Origin: Staphylococcus shinii
GTDB taxonomy: Bacteria; Bacillota; Bacilli; Staphylococcales; Staphylococcaceae
Length of the DNA stretch: 64,000 nt
NCBI RefSeq assembly: GCF_017583065.1
Contig: NZ_JAGEVL010000001.1
Span: 1 to 64,000, forward strand
Direction: 5' to 3'
Shown: piece after piece, positions 39,383-47,280 of the stretch
How positions within the stretch are numbered: position 1 is the stretch's first letter
Layout: every line of letters starts with the position of its first letter
Notes under the pieces: model-generated
Database searches by the model: none
What the model was told of the DNA's origin: nothing
What the model saw: the letters and a program-made list of their open reading frames with translations, nothing else
Translations under genes and position numbers: made by a program

Positions 39383-40306
39383 ATGACAAAAACGATAGGC
39401 TTATTAGTAATGGCTTACGGTACACCATATAAAGAGAGTGATATAGAACCTTATTACACTGATATTAGACATGGTAAACAACCGTCTGATGCAGAATTAC
39501 AAGATTTAAAAGATAGATACCAATTTATAGGAGGACTGTCTCCTTTAGCAGGCACAACAAATAGACAAGCTGAAGCTCTACGTGACGCACTCAATGAAGC
39601 ATATGACGAGGTGCAATTTAAACTTTATATAGGCTTGAAACACATCTCACCATTTATAGAAGATGCTGTACAATCAATGCATGAAGATGGCATAGATGAA
39701 GCAGTTACGGTTGTATTAGCGCCACATTATTCAAGTTTTTCAGTGGGATCATATAATACACGTGCCCAACAAGAAGCAGATAAATACGGTATACAATTTA
39801 AACATGTAGCACATTATTATCAACAGCCTAAATTTATACAATACTGGACTGAAAAAATTAATGAAACACTAACAAAAATCCCTCGTGAAGAGCACGATGA
39901 AACTGTGTTAGTAGTTTCGGCTCATAGCTTACCTAAAGGATTGATTGAGAAAAATAATGATCCTTATCCGAATGAATTGCATCATACTGCACAATTATTA
40001 GAGGAACAATCTGATATTATTCATGTGGCAGAGGGATGGCAATCTGAAGGTAATACAGGTACGCCATGGTTAGGACCAGATGTCCAAGATTTAACTAAAT
40101 CTTTATATGAAACTTATGGATACAAGCATTTCATATATACACCAGTAGGGTTTGTTTGTGAACATTTGGAAGTATTATTTGATAACGATTATGAATGTAA
40201 AGTGGTTTGTGATGAACTAGGTGTAAATTATTACCGACCTAAAATGCCTAATACAGACCCATTGTTTATCGGTGCAATCGTTGATGAAGTTAAAAATGTT
40301 TATTAA
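39383..40306 (+). CDS. hemH: Coproporphyrin III ferrochelatase
   Basis: In Gram-positive bacteria this enzyme (CpfC) inserts iron into coproporphyrin III. The 307-residue protein begins GLLVMAYGTPYKESDIEPYYTDIRHG and contains the metal-site histidine stretch VVSAHSLPKG near residue 180 and FIYTPVGFVCEHLEVLFD near 250, including the conserved glutamate. ATG 39383 follows AAAGGATG. The extended reading from 39338 has no binding site. It is 84 bases behind hemE. Confidence 0.95.
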   Translation: MTKTIGLLVMAYGTPYKESDIEPYYTDIRHGKQPSDAELQDLKDRYQFIGGLSPLAGTTNRQAEALRDALNEAYDEVQFKLYIGLKHISPFIEDAVQSMHEDGIDEAVTVVLAPHYSSFSVGSYNTRAQQEADKYGIQFKHVAHYYQQPKFIQYWTEKINETLTKIPREEHDETVLVVSAHSLPKGLIEKNNDPYPNELHHTAQLLEEQSDIIHVAEGWQSEGNTGTPWLGPDVQDLTKSLYETYGYKHFIYTPVGFVCEHLEVLFDNDYECKVVCDELGVNYYRPKMPNTDPLFIGAIVDEVKNVY

Positions 40307-40323
40307 AGGAAGCGTGAATTAAT

Positions 40324-41718
40324 TTGGGTAAAAGTATCGCAATAATTGGTGCTGGTATTACAGGATTATCTAGTGCTTATTTTATAAAAAAACTACGCCC
40401 TGACGTAGATGTAACTATTTTTGAATCATCTAATAGAACTGGTGGGAAAATTCAAACTTATAGAAAAGATGGCTATACTATTGAATTAGGTCCAGAATCT
40501 TATTTAGGACGTAAACAAATTATGACTGATATTGCTCAAGATATTGGTTTAGAAAATGATTTGATTACCAATCAAACTGGACAGTCTTATATATATGCAA
40601 AGAATAAATTATTCCCAATCCCTGGTGGGTCTATATTAGGCGTACCAACTGATATAAAACCATTTTTAAAGACAAAGTTAATCTCTCCCCAAGGGAAACT
40701 ACGTGCTGGATTAGATTTATTTAAAAAGCCTACAGAAATGAACGAAGATATTTCAGTTGGCGCATTTTTCCGAGAACGTTTGGGCGATGAGATATTAGAA
40801 AATCTAATAGAGCCCTTAATGGGTGGCATTTATGGTACAAATATTGATGATTTAAGTTTAATGAGTACTTTTCCAGAGTTTAAGCATAGAGAAGAACAAT
40901 TTGGTAGTTTGATTAAAGGTATGAGACATGAAAAATTACAACGCCAAAAACAACGTCAATTATACCCAGGTGCGCCTAAAGGTCAATTTAAACAATTTAA
41001 ACACGGGCTTAGTTCATTTATAGAATATTTGACTAAATATATTGTCAACAAAGGTGTTGAAATAAAATACCAAACGCCAATTAAAGATATTATTACTTCA
41101 CAAACCAATTATGAAATTATCAGTGGAGATAACAAAGACACATTCGATAGTGTGCTAGTGACTACGCCACATCAAACATTTATGCAATGGTTTGGTAATG
41201 ACCCTGCATTTGATTATTTTAACTCTATGGACTGTACCACAGTAGCAACAGTGGTATTGGCCTTTGACGAAAAAAATATTGAAAACACGTATGATGGTAC
41301 GGGGTTTGTAATCGCGCGGACAAGTGAAACTGATATAACAGCTTGTACATGGACGAGTAAAAAATGGCCATTTACGACTCCAGAAGGAAAAGTGCTTATA
41401 CGTGCTTATGTAGGTAAACCAGATGACACAGTTGTAGATGAACATACAGATGAAGAATTAGTTAATATTGTTAAAAAAGATTTAAGCCAGATGATGACAT
41501 TTAAAGGCGCTCCAGACTTTAGTATTGTAAATAGACTACCTAAAAGTATGCCACAGTATCATGTTGGTCATATCAATAAAATTAGATCAATACAAACACA
41601 TATTAAACAAAATTACCCAAAACTACGTATTACAGGTGCCTCATTCGAAGCGGTAGGTTTACCTGATTGTATTCAACAAGGTAAAAATGCTGTAGAAGAG
41701 TTATTAGCAGAATTATAA
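40324..41718 (+). CDS. hemY: Coproporphyrinogen III oxidase (HemY/CgoX)
   Basis: This FAD enzyme oxidises coproporphyrinogen III to coproporphyrin III in the Gram-positive haem route, which runs hemE, hemY, hemH, then hemQ. The 464-residue protein has an N-terminal Rossmann motif GAGITGLSSAYF (residues 9-20), a further FAD-region GGKIQTYRKDGYTIELGPES, and the C-terminal FEAVGLPDCIQQGKNA. The start is TTG 40324 behind GGAAG. It follows hemH by 17 bases. Confidence 0.95.
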   Translation: MGKSIAIIGAGITGLSSAYFIKKLRPDVDVTIFESSNRTGGKIQTYRKDGYTIELGPESYLGRKQIMTDIAQDIGLENDLITNQTGQSYIYAKNKLFPIPGGSILGVPTDIKPFLKTKLISPQGKLRAGLDLFKKPTEMNEDISVGAFFRERLGDEILENLIEPLMGGIYGTNIDDLSLMSTFPEFKHREEQFGSLIKGMRHEKLQRQKQRQLYPGAPKGQFKQFKHGLSSFIEYLTKYIVNKGVEIKYQTPIKDIITSQTNYEIISGDNKDTFDSVLVTTPHQTFMQWFGNDPAFDYFNSMDCTTVATVVLAFDEKNIENTYDGTGFVIARTSETDITACTWTSKKWPFTTPEGKVLIRAYVGKPDDTVVDEHTDEELVNIVKKDLSQMMTFKGAPDFSIVNRLPKSMPQYHVGHINKIRSIQTHIKQNYPKLRITGASFEAVGLPDCIQQGKNAVEELLAEL

Positions 41719-41737
41719 TAATTAAATAAAAGCAATT

Positions 41738-41788
41738 AACCGTATCTTCTACTTATCGAATAGTTATATAGATGATACGGTTTTTTTA
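41738..41788 (+). terminator. Terminator of hemEHY
   Basis: AACCGTATC and GATACGGTT pair across a 26-base loop, followed by seven T residues. Confidence 0.85.
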
Positions 41789-41900
41789 TTATGGATATTG
41801 AATTGTTTATAATTCATATGAATCTATGAGATAATGAAACAGTTGCAAAATTAGCATATTAGATAGCTAATGTGATTCACATAAAGTGGGGGGGATATTT

Positions 41901-42458
41901 ATGACTGATATCGTAATAGTACATTCAAAATATGGAGACGCATCGAATCATTGGTATGATTGGCTAGCAAATAACCTTACATTAGAAGGCTATAATGTAA
42001 AATTATTTAATTTACCATATGAAAAAGATAGCAAAATCGAAAAATGGGTAAGTGAAATGAAACAACAAATCCAAATTAATAAATATGAAACTTATTTTGT
42101 TACGCATGGCTTTGGTACTTTAGCATCATTAAAATATATTGAAGAAATGCATGTAAATTACATAGAAGGTTTGTTTAGTATTTCAGGATTTATGGAAGAT
42201 GCTCAAGTATCAAATGAATTAGCTCTTACAGAAAAATTTCAAATTGATTATAAGCAAGTTAAAAGAAAAGTGGAAGCATTTTATGGCTTATGTGCTAAGG
42301 ATGATAAACATGTATCATATGAAGAAACTAAAAGACTAATGGATAAATTAGGAGGCAAATGTAAAGTGACTGAATATGGAGGGCATTTTATGGAAGATGA
42401 TGGATTTACAACATTTACAAGATTGCAAAGTAAAATGCTGGGTATTATGAGTCAATAA
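41901..42458 (+). CDS. RBBP9/YdeN-type alpha/beta hydrolase lacking the nucleophile serine
   Basis: This 185-residue protein follows the YdeN/RBBP9 hydrolase plan: N-terminal DIVIVHSKYGDASNHWYDWL, the acid region GLCAKDDKHV, and the histidine loop YGGHFMEDDGF. The nucleophile elbow, AHSLG in YdeN as I recall it, reads THGFG here, with Gly70 in place of serine. The protein may be a binding or scaffold pseudoenzyme. ATG 41901 follows a G-rich site (41887-41894). It is monocistronic, between hemY and the tRNA operon. Confidence 0.75.
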   Translation: MTDIVIVHSKYGDASNHWYDWLANNLTLEGYNVKLFNLPYEKDSKIEKWVSEMKQQIQINKYETYFVTHGFGTLASLKYIEEMHVNYIEGLFSISGFMEDAQVSNELALTEKFQIDYKQVKRKVEAFYGLCAKDDKHVSYEETKRLMDKLGGKCKVTEYGGHFMEDDGFTTFTRLQSKMLGIMSQ

Positions 42459-42652
42459 ATAATAATCTTAATTAAAGTTATTTAAACGGCAAATCTTTAA
42501 CTATTGAATTTTTATGATGCTTTTTTATTGGAACAATGTCTTAAAACTATAAATAAATTTCCGGAGAGGCTAATTATTTATATAAAAAAGGAACTAAAAT
42601 TAAAATAATATTATTATTAACCATTTTTACACAAATTAGTTTTTAAAATCCA

Positions 42653-42681
42653 TTGACTAAATCTCGAAATCTTTATATACT
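42653..42681 (+). promoter_or_regulatory. Upstream promoter (P1) of the tRNA operon
   Basis: TTGACT and TATACT are separated by 17 bases, about 155 bases before the first tRNA. Apart from the two promoters, 42459-42835 holds nothing recognisable. Confidence 0.7.
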
Positions 42682-42776
42682 GAGTTAGTCTTATTTGATA
42701 GGTGATGTGCAAACAGCCAACATTATACTTAGTTTTAATTTTGATTAAGCTAATGTAAATTAATTTTAAAAAAACG

Positions 42777-42806
42777 TTGACATTAACTTAACATTTATGG
42801 TATATT
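42777..42806 (+). promoter_or_regulatory. Proximal promoter (P2) of the tRNA operon
   Basis: TTGACA and TATATT are separated by 18 bases, about 30 bases before tRNA-fMet. With P1 this makes a tandem promoter pair, as is common for stable RNA operons. Confidence 0.7.
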
Positions 42807-42835
42807 TAATTGGTAGTCGTCATTAATAATATTAA

Positions 42836-42909
<74 letters not shown>

Positions 42910-42917
42910 TTTTTAAA

Positions 42918-42993
42918 GGTCCCGTAGTGTAGCGGTTAACACGCCTGCCTGTCACGCAGGAGATCGTGGGTTCGAATCCCATCGGGACCGCCA
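42918..42993 (+). tRNA. tRNA-Asp(GUC)
   Basis: The acceptor GGTCCCG/CGGGACC and the anticodon stem CCTGC/GCAGG with loop CTGTCAC give anticodon GTC. CCA is encoded. Confidence 0.95.
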
Positions 42994-43004
42994 TTTTTCA
43001 TTAT

Positions 43005-43077
43005 GGTTCAGTAGCTCAGTTGGTAGAGCAATGGATTGAAGCTCCATGTGTCGGCAGTTCGACTCTGTCCTGAACCA
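43005..43077 (+). tRNA. tRNA-Phe(GAA)
   Basis: The acceptor GGTTCAG pairs with CTGAACC. The anticodon loop TTGAAGC in stem ATGGA/TCCAT gives GAA. CCA is not encoded. Confidence 0.94.
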
Positions 43078-43096
43078 TTCTTTTGATTTTTACTTT

Positions 43097-43173
43097 GGCG
43101 GTTGTGGCGAAGTGGTTAACGCATCGGATTGTGGTTCCGACACTCGTGGGTTCGATTCCCATCATCCGCCCCA
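43097..43173 (+). tRNA. tRNA-His(GUG)
   Basis: An extra G at position -1 faces discriminator C, the histidine identity element. The stem TCGGA/TCCGA with loop TTGTGGT gives anticodon GTG. The acceptor has one T-T mismatch. CCA is encoded. Confidence 0.94.
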
Positions 43174-43186
43174 TAATCGTTAAAAT

Positions 43187-43260
43187 GCGGGTGTAGTTTA
43201 ATGGCAAAACCTCAGCCTTCCAAGCTGATGTTGTGGGTTCGATTCCCATCACCCGCTCCA
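43187..43260 (+). tRNA. tRNA-Gly(UCC), ordinary protein-synthesis type
   Basis: The anticodon is TCC in loop CTTCCAA, with a canonical T-loop TTCGATT and GG in the D-loop. It contrasts directly with the three wall-type tRNA-Gly genes at the left edge of the window. CCA is encoded. Confidence 0.95.
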
Positions 43261-43270
43261 TTATAATTAT

Positions 43271-43345
43271 TCCACAGTAGCTCAGTGGTAGAGCTATCGG
43301 CTGTTAACCGATCGGTCGTAGGTTCGAGTCCTACCTGTGGAGCCA
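43271..43345 (+). tRNA. tRNA-Asn(GUU)
   Basis: The acceptor TCCACAG pairs with CTGTGGA. The loop CTGTTAA in stem ATCGG/CCGAT gives anticodon GTT. CCA is encoded. Confidence 0.95.
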
Positions 43346-43346
43346 T

Positions 43347-43418
43347 GGCCCCGTGGTCAAGCGGTTAAGACACCGCCCTTTCACGGCGGTAACACGGGTT
43401 CGAGTCCCGTCGGGGTCA
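43347..43418 (+). tRNA. tRNA-Glu(UUC)
   Basis: The acceptor GGCCCCG pairs with CGGGGTC. The loop CTTTCAC in stem CCGCC/GGCGG gives anticodon TTC. It begins one base after tRNA-Asn. CCA is not encoded. Confidence 0.95.
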
Positions 43419-43420
43419 TA

Positions 43421-43455
43421 CAAACAGAAGTGAAATATCGCTTCTGTTTTTTTAT
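43421..43455 (+). terminator. Terminator-like hairpin inside the tRNA operon
   Basis: AACAGAAG and CTTCTGTT pair, followed by seven T residues, between tRNA-Glu and tRNA-Ser. It would reduce or end transcription before the last tRNA. Confidence 0.8.
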
Positions 43456-43457
43456 AT

Positions 43458-43546
43458 GGAGAGTTGTCCGAGTTGGCCGAAGGAGCACGCCTGGAAAGTG
43501 TGTAGGCGCCACAAGCGTCTCGAGGGTTCGAATCCCTCACTCTCCG
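43458..43546 (+). tRNA. tRNA-Ser(GGA)
   Basis: A class II tRNA with a long variable arm. The acceptor GGAGAGT pairs with ACTCTCC, and the anticodon loop CTGGAAA gives GGA. The canonical T-loop is TTCGAAT. CCA is not encoded. It is the last tRNA before the accessory segment. Confidence 0.94.
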
Positions 43547-43573
43547 TTAATTACATAATTTGAGCTTTCTTGA

Positions 43574-43617
43574 GACACCGAAATCCTTGATATAATAGGG
43601 TTTCGGTGTTTTTGTTT
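43574..43617 (+). terminator. Terminator at the end of the tRNA operon
   Basis: ACACCGAAA and TTTCGGTGT form a hairpin with a T-rich tail. From 43618 to 43839 no gene is visible. Confidence 0.88.
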
Positions 43618-43839
43618 TTATGACATATTGTAAGTTTTGTTATCTTCTTATCAAATCAACTTTTCTCTTTATCTACTACTCCTTGTATGTTCTAACTTAT
43701 TTTCAAATTTTTTTCGTAATCTATGATTGTTCTGCTTGTTTGTCTGAAATAACGTGACATTAACTATATTATATTGTAAAAAGTAGTGTTAAATTGATTA
43801 ATAAGAACAAATGTTCTATTATATTCTTGAGGTGATTAT

Positions 43840-44145
43840 ATGGAACCCAATTTAGATTGGAGTAAAACTTTTCAAGAGTTTCAAGATATATTAAATTCAG
43901 GAATCAATCCAGAATGGCTATACAGCACTAAAGCAAACATGGTTTTGAATCCAGCTTATACAGGAGAAGGTAAGCAATTTTTCTTTACAAAAGATATTGT
44001 TAAAGCTAGTAAAACTATTCCATTCTTTTAAATTAATACTATGAAAATAACAACCTCAGATACACCAGGTGAATACGAATGCGAAATTGATCTCTGTATG
44101 ATACCTGGAGAAAGACTTATATTATTAGTACCAGAAGCTTTATAG
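43840..44145 (+). pseudogene. Small unknown gene split by an in-frame stop
   Basis: ATG 43840, 8 bases after GAGGTG, opens a 63-codon frame that ends at TAA 44029-44031. The same frame then continues for 37 further sense codons, including ATG 44041, and ends at TAG 44143. Together the two halves make a coherent 101-codon reading with similar hydrophilic character (…KASKTIPFF, stop, then INTMKITTSDTPGEYECEID…). It therefore looks like one gene broken by a nonsense change, although the first half could be an intact 63-residue protein. I do not recognise the family. It lies in the accessory segment after the tRNA operon. Confidence 0.5.
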
Positions 44146-44333
44146 TTAATAGACAATTATTTGTAAAAATACTATTAATATATTAGTCATAAATATCACT
44201 GTAGTATTGTACGATATTTTAAAATACCGATTTGTTAGTTATTATATTTCTTTGGTTATTTTATTAGTTCAAAATATTTTAATATTTATAATATAGGGTA
44301 TTTATAATAAAGAATATCAATGAGGTGTTATTA

Positions 44334-44756
44334 TTGTCTTTAAATATAAATATAAATAGTTACTTAAAATTATTAGAAAATGAAATTTTAACAGAACAAA
44401 GATATTATCAAGAGAAGAATTATATATCAAAGTTTTTTTACAAGTTGTTTAAGCATCCAAGAGATAAAAATAAAGAATTATTATATTTAGATTCAATTGA
44501 TGATGAGTCGTTTTATCAATTATTTAGTGCATATACTATAGGTAGTGAACTACTAACAATACCCGATTGTTTAAATGAAGATATAATGAGTTACGGTAGT
44601 ATAGAGGATTTATTCAAAGATAGAGTTAAAATTTTGAAAGATAGATTGCCATTAAAACATGAAGCTGCAATCCATTTTAAAGAAAAAGATTGTAATTTTG
44701 TTAAGGAGAGTTTACTTGCTTTTCAAGAAAAGTTTTCTAATCAAAATATATTTTAG
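44334..44756 (+). CDS. Unknown hypothetical protein
   Basis: This 140-residue hydrophilic protein is rich in Lys, Asp, Glu, Phe and Tyr. It has no signal peptide or membrane segment, and most of it looks helical. TTG 44334 is chosen because GAGGTG (44322-44327) lies 6 bases upstream. The in-frame GTG at 44325 is inside that site. I recognise no family. Its position among gene remnants and its very low G+C suggest acquired DNA. An immunity-type role is possible but unsupported. The stretch 44757-44996 holds only AT-rich sequence and a weak hairpin near 44890-44915. Confidence 0.55.
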   Translation: MSLNININSYLKLLENEILTEQRYYQEKNYISKFFYKLFKHPRDKNKELLYLDSIDDESFYQLFSAYTIGSELLTIPDCLNEDIMSYGSIEDLFKDRVKILKDRLPLKHEAAIHFKEKDCNFVKESLLAFQEKFSNQNIF

Positions 44757-44996
44757 AAAGAAGTAATATAATTAAAAAAGATGATCGGTGAAATAACTAT
44801 CCACTTTTTAAGATTATGGGGATAAAGAATAGTGATAAACTTAATTTAGATAAAATAATTTTACTTATAAATAACTTAAAAATAAAGAACCCTCAACTAA
44901 ATAAATAAGTGAGGGATGTTATATACCGACAAAAAAAATATACATTTAAAAAATCTTAATTTACGGAATTATAAATTAAGTATAAGGAGTTAAAAT

Positions 44997-45428
44997 ATGA
45001 AACTAACAAAAATAGAACTTCAAGAAAAAGATTACCCAAAAGCATTAGAAATATGGGAAAAATCTGTAATTGCAACTCACGATTTTTTAAAAGAAAAGGA
45101 TAGATTGGAAATAAAAGCTGAAATTCCTACATATTTTAAATTTGTCGAAGCTGATTTGTGGTTTAATGCCTACGAAGCAATTGGTTTCTCAGGTACAAAC
45201 GAAAAAAATTTAGAAATGCTTTTTATAGATCCAAAATATTTTCAGATAGGATATGGTACTGAAATACTACAGTATTTAATTCAAGAAAACAAAGTTCAAT
45301 ATGTTGATGTAAATAAAGATAACTATAATGCTGTGAATTTTTATATCAAAAATGGATTTAAAAAGTATAAAGAATCTCAAAAGGATCAACAAGGAAGAGA
45401 TTATCCAATATTACATCTCAAACTGTAA
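44997..45428 (+). CDS. GNAT family N-acetyltransferase
   Basis: This 143-residue enzyme of the GCN5-related fold transfers an acetyl group from acetyl-CoA to an unknown substrate. Typical features are the N-terminal ALEIWEKSVIATHDFLKEKD and the central MLFIDPKYFQIGYGTEILQYL, which contains the CoA-binding turn in weakened form (QIGYGT for Q/RxxGxG/A). The C-terminal VDVNKDNYNAVNFYIKNGF completes the fold. GGAG precedes the ATG. It is convergent with the truncated protease gene. Confidence 0.85.
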   Translation: MKLTKIELQEKDYPKALEIWEKSVIATHDFLKEKDRLEIKAEIPTYFKFVEADLWFNAYEAIGFSGTNEKNLEMLFIDPKYFQIGYGTEILQYLIQENKVQYVDVNKDNYNAVNFYIKNGFKKYKESQKDQQGRDYPILHLKL

Positions 45429-45470
45429 AGATTACTTAATGATATGGTTTTAAACAAATCATTTATATAG

Positions 45471-45944
45471 TTAGATGAGTTTATTTTGTGAAAGAAATTT
45501 ACAGAAAGTAGCTTTGTTAGCTGTAGCTCCAGCATAAGAAGTTATTTCAGTAGCCCAACCCCCAAATCTTGAATCGTAAACATTATGTGCTGCTGTAAGT
45601 ATAGTATCAGGAGCCATCACAGTACCTGTACCAATATAAGTTATATTGGTAAATATCATGTTTAAGAGTACTATAGTTTTATAAGGATAAGATGTATAAT
45701 TTTTCACTAACATATGGTTATCTTTGGCTAAAATTCTTTCTATTTCACTTCCAGTGGCTTCTTCTATAGGTCTAAGGTTCTCTTGTGGTATCTCATAATC
45801 AACAGGTGTAGCATCTTTTATAGGTTTTGTGGGTTCAGTTATATAAGTATGGTTATTGTTTATTGATGATGCACTAACATTTTCTTCTTTTAAAACATAA
45901 GAGATAAGCAATAAAATCAATATTACTAAAAGAAAGCGCTTCAT
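45471..45944 (-). pseudogene. 3'-truncated V8-like serine protease
   Basis: The 157-residue reading starts with a signal peptide (about 1-26) and a pro-region. It then enters a glutamyl-endopeptidase-type trypsin fold with YPYKTIVLL, YIGTGTVMAPDTILTAAHNVYD (catalytic His about 126) and GGWATEITSYAGA. It stops soon after. The catalytic Asp and the GxSGxP serine region, which would bring the protein to about 280 residues, are missing. The GNAT gene lies only 42 bases beyond, so the 3' half is deleted. It cannot be an active protease. GGAGG and an ATG are still intact. Confidence 0.8.
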
Positions 45945-45997
45945 TAATTTAAAATCCTCCTTAAAACGATATTATAAAAATGATTTTCCTAAATTAA

Positions 45998-46264
45998 TTA
46001 ATCGCTGTATGTCACGTAGATTAGTTTGTCATTGGTAAAATCGAATACTACTTTCAAATTATTAAATTCTACTTTCGTATCTAAATTTTCAATTCTTGCA
46101 ATTTGATAACCGTTCATAATTAACCAAGGCATATCATATTTTTGAATTTTCAAGGTTATATTTTCGTAATTTGCATATATCCATTCAATTCTTTTCTTGT
46201 TATCTTTTATATCAATGGCATTTAATTCAAGCTCTTTTGTATCATTATAGTTGAAATCATGCAC
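45998..46264 (-). CDS. Unknown 88-residue protein coupled to the TarP-like gene
   Basis: This protein has no signal or membrane segment and alternates charged and beta-like stretches (WLIMNGYQIARIENLDTKVEFNNLKVVFDFTNDKLIYVTYSD). I do not recognise it. The start is GTG 46264. Its AAGGAG site lies inside the last codons of the upstream glycosyltransferase gene, so expression is coupled to that gene. The tight arrangement suggests a related job, but none can be named. Confidence 0.6.
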   Translation of the reverse strand: MHDFNYNDTKELELNAIDIKDNKKRIEWIYANYENITLKIQKYDMPWLIMNGYQIARIENLDTKVEFNNLKVVFDFTNDKLIYVTYSD

Positions 46265-46269
46265 TTTAG

Positions 46270-47271
46270 TTATTCTCCTTTAATGAATTTATCTGCTGTC
46301 ATAACAGCTAACAGGTTATTTTGTCTTATGGCTTCTAATTTCATATTGAAAATTTGTGTTACGTACTGATCAGCACTTCTAGGCACTCTATTAAGTGTTT
46401 TTGAAAAATACTTCAACCATTCAATTTTATCTTCATATTTCATTTTACTAATTGCAAAGTTTTTCTTTTGCCCGTGCCTAAATAACCGCGTGGTAAATTT
46501 TCCAGCAAATTGGTCCCGTGTTTTCTGATCTTTGTAAATAGGGCTTTTGTAAATGACTTTATAAATTTCGTTAATTGTTGCAAAGTATTGTTTCCCTGTA
46601 CTTTTGTGATGTGATAAATGTATACCATTATCAAAATTATTAACTACGACATAGTATTCGTAATCTGTTTTTATAGCATAATTTCTCGAGTTCATTAGAA
46701 ATTCTATAGTGAATAATTGATCTTCAGCAGTTTGTGAAAATGTTTTAAATCTTAATTTATTTTTATCTATAATTGCTTTTTTAAACATTTTGAGTACGGA
46801 TAAAGCATAGAACATACTGTTGTCGATAATATTAGCTTTTGGAACATTTCCATTTTCAAATATAGCTTTAGGCACGCTTCTACCTTTACCTTTAACGCCG
46901 TATTTTCCAATAATCAAATCACTTTTATGTTTAATTCCATAATTATATAAGTCTTCTAAGGTACGTGGGTGTAATAAATCGTCAGAATCTAAAAAGAAAA
47001 TATACTCACCACTACTCATTTCAATACCTTTATTTCTAGGTTTGCTAGCACTGCCACTGTTGAATTTTAATCGTTTGAATTTAATTAACTTACTGTACTT
47101 TTTTGCATAAGATTTAATAATTTTTAATGTATTTGAGTTATTTGAATGATCGTCTACAATTATTAACTCATAATTGGCTTTCTCCATTGTTTGATTAATA
47201 ACAGAATCAATTGTACGAAAAAGAGAACAATCGTTGTTGTATGTTGGCATAACTATGCTGACTTTTTTAAT
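46270..47271 (-). CDS. tarP: TarP-like wall teichoic acid glycosyltransferase, probable AUU start
   Basis: This GT2-family enzyme closely matches my recollection of S. aureus TarP, a prophage-encoded enzyme that adds GlcNAc to ribitol-phosphate wall teichoic acid. Features are YELIIVDDHSNN, PRNKGIEMSSGEYIFFLDSDD (metal-binding DxD), KSDLIIGKYGVKGKGRSVPKAIFE and FSQTAEDQLFTIEFLM. The first ATG (47250) would start at MPTYNND and lose the first Rossmann strand. The frame continues upstream as ATT-KKVSIV-MPTYNND. AAGGAGG lies 9 bases before that ATT (47269-47271), matching the TarP N-terminus MKKVSVIMPT. With AUU initiation the length is 333 residues, close to TarP. No phage genes are nearby. Confidence 0.8.
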   Translation of the reverse strand: MKKVSIVMPTYNNDCSLFRTIDSVINQTMEKANYELIIVDDHSNNSNTLKIIKSYAKKYSKLIKFKRLKFNSGSASKPRNKGIEMSSGEYIFFLDSDDLLHPRTLEDLYNYGIKHKSDLIIGKYGVKGKGRSVPKAIFENGNVPKANIIDNSMFYALSVLKMFKKAIIDKNKLRFKTFSQTAEDQLFTIEFLMNSRNYAIKTDYEYYVVVNNFDNGIHLSHHKSTGKQYFATINEIYKVIYKSPIYKDQKTRDQFAGKFTTRLFRHGQKKNFAISKMKYEDKIEWLKYFSKTLNRVPRSADQYVTQIFNMKLEAIRQNNLLAVMTADKFIKGE

Positions 47272-47280
47272 TTTTAAACG

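Noticed and set aside
43530..43546. tRNA-Ser 3' end as a phage or island attachment site
   Set aside because: No second copy of the tRNA end was found up to menE, and no integrase gene is present.
43016..43558. Open frames on both strands across the tRNA operon
   Set aside because: They consist of tRNA sequence read as codons. The tRNAs fold fully and account for the sequence.
44887..44918. Hairpin CCCTCA/TGAGGG as terminator for the unknown gene at 44334
   Set aside because: The plus strand has no T-run behind it and it lies about 130 bases after the stop.
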